5,710 nt of DNA from VMDJ01 sp965659945 (lineage in GTDB: Bacteria > Pseudomonadota > Gammaproteobacteria > Chromatiales > Chromatiaceae). The position numbers and the translations under genes were made by a program. The stretch lies in NCBI GenBank assembly GCA_965659945.1, contig CBFHYJ010000074.1, positions 1-5,710 on the forward strand. Reading direction: 5' to 3'. The notes beneath the pieces are model-generated. The model was given only the letters and a program-made list of their open reading frames with translations, did no database searches and had not been told where the DNA came from. Below, piece after piece: positions 4,490-5,710 of the stretch (position 1 is its first letter; each line of letters starts with the position of its first letter).

Positions 4490-5710
4490 ATGAGTCACGA
4501 AGCAACTCACGACGGTCATGACGATCACGGCCCTGCTAAAGGCCTGATGCGTTGGGTGACAACAACCAACCATAAAGACATCGGTACTCTGTACTTGTTG
4601 TTTGCACTGGTGATGTTCTTCATCGGTGGTGCGATGGCGATGGTGATCCGTGCGGAATTATTCCAGCCGGGTCTTCAGGTGGTTGATCCACAATTCTTTA
4701 ACTCGATGACCACAGTTCACGCTTTGGTCATGATCTTTGGTGCGGTCATGCCAGCCTTTACAGGTTTGGCAAACTGGCTGATCCCTATGCAGATTGGTGC
4801 ACCAGATATGGCGCTGCCACGGATGAATAACTTCTCATTCTGGATTTTGCCATTTGCGTTTAGCTTGCTGCTGTCTACCTTTTTCATGGAAGGCGGCGGT
4901 CCTGCAGGTGGCTGGACTATCTATCCACCATTGTCATTGCAGATGGGTGACGGTTTCCCATTCATGATCTTCGCAATTCACTTAGCGGGTATCAGCTCGA
5001 TCATGGGCGCTATCAATGTTGTGGTAACCATCCTTACATGCGTGCACCAGGCATGACATTGATGAAGATGCCATTGTTCGTGTGGACTTGGTTGATCACA
5101 GCCTATTTGTTGATTGCGACCATGCCTGTATTGGCGGGTGCGGTCACTATGTTGTTAACTGATAAGTTCGCAGCGACTAGCTTCTTTAGTGCGGCTGGCG
5201 GCGGTGACCCAGTAATGTATCAGCACATTTTCTGGTTCTTTGGTCACCCAGAGGTTTACATCCTGATCCTGCCTGCATTTGGTATCGTGTCAGCGATTAT
5301 TCCTACCTTTGCTCGTAAACCCTTGTTTGGCTATAGCTCAATGGTTTACGCAACAGCATCAATCGCATTCTTGTCATTCATCGTATGGGCTCACCACATG
5401 TTTACAGTGGGGATGCCGGTGGTCGGTGAACTGTTCTTTATGTATGCGACCATGATGATTGCGGTGCCAACCGGTGTAAAAGTCTTTAACTGGGTATCCA
5501 CTATGTGGAAAGGTTCAATGACATTTGAAACACCTATGCTGTTTGCGATTGGCTTTGTCATCATGTTTACCATTGGTGGTTTCTCTGGTTTGATGCTGGC
5601 AATTGCGCCTGCTGACTTCCAGTATCACGACACCTACTTTGTTGTAGCTCACTTCCATTATGTATTGGTGACCGGTGCGGTTTATTCAATCATGGCGGCG
5701 GCGTATTACT
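4490..5710 (+). CDS. coxA: Cytochrome c oxidase subunit I, frameshifted as written and cut by the window end
   Basis: CoxA/CtaD is the catalytic heme-copper subunit, reducing O2 to water and pumping protons. Codons 1-182 read in one frame. After CTT (5033-5035) the homology continues in another frame from ATG 5038, as if one A were missing near 5036. Unrepaired, translation ends at TGA 5054-5056 (188 residues). With one base restored, 407 residues lie in the window, and about 120 C-terminal residues should follow beyond it. Restored numbering gives heme a ligands His77 and His390, heme a3 ligand His388, CuB ligands His253, His302 and His303, the cross-linked Tyr257 in HPEVY, the D-channel entry Asp106 (GAPDMALPRMNN) and Glu255, the K-channel Lys331, and the Mg-site pair His380/Asp381. 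This is the A1-type pattern with nothing missing. The N-terminus has four His in residues 3-13. It follows coxB by 19 bases. Confidence 0.95.
5033..5056 (+). other. Frameshift point and resulting premature stop in coxA
   Basis: The read is ATC CTT ACA TGC ... GCA TGA. Adding one A gives ATC CTT AAC ATG CGT GCA CCA GGC ATG, i.e. ILNMRAPGM, the expected subunit I sequence. The premature TGA is at 5054-5056. The rest of the gene stays open in the shifted frame to the window end, so the lesion is a single missing base. Confidence 0.9.

Noticed and set aside
4490..5056. A genuine short 188-residue oxidase-like protein
   Set aside because: The last six codons are non-family sequence created by the shift, and the rest of subunit I continues directly in another frame.

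Overview
The window is a plus-strand stretch of a Gammaproteobacterium-like chromosome with mid-range base composition. It joins the distal part of a biotin operon to the first genes of an aa3-type cytochrome c oxidase cluster. The bioF-bioH-bioC-bioD order, the BioC/BioH route to pimeloyl-ACP, and a CoxB fused to a cytochrome c domain and followed by CoxA with a His-rich N-terminus all resemble Pseudomonas and marine Oceanospirillales/Cellvibrionales-type bacteria. The placement is by recognition, not by a search.

Layout: 1-284 is the 3' end of bioF. bioH (281-1039), bioC (1032-1889) and bioD (1886-2551) follow with stop/start overlaps (ATGA, 8 nt, ATGA), so they form one translationally coupled unit. 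BioC methylates malonyl-ACP so that fatty acid synthesis can extend it. BioH removes the methyl group from pimeloyl-ACP methyl ester. BioF makes KAPA and BioD makes dethiobiotin. The bioA and bioB steps are outside the window.

Positions 2552-2799 hold no convincing gene. This is an AT-rich junction with a stack of small dyads, including a terminator-like hairpin at 2624-2655. Next to it is a loose imperfect inverted repeat of about 137 bp that reaches over the start codon of the next gene.

From 2800 comes a small two-helix membrane protein of the DUF2244 type (2800-3288). It is followed by coxB (3316-4470: signal peptide, two membrane helices, CuA domain, C-terminal cytochrome c domain) and coxA (4490 to beyond the window end). 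All diagnostic heme, CuB and proton-channel residues of CoxA that fall in the window are present, but only if one missing base near 5036 is restored. As written, the gene shifts frame after codon 182 and stops at 5054-5056. The intact downstream frame suggests a sequencing/assembly error or a very recent mutation.

I see no tRNA, rRNA, CRISPR array, insertion sequence or clear novel system. The points most worth checking are the coxA frameshift, the structured bioD-cox junction, and the cysteine-bearing DUF2244 protein beside the oxidase genes.
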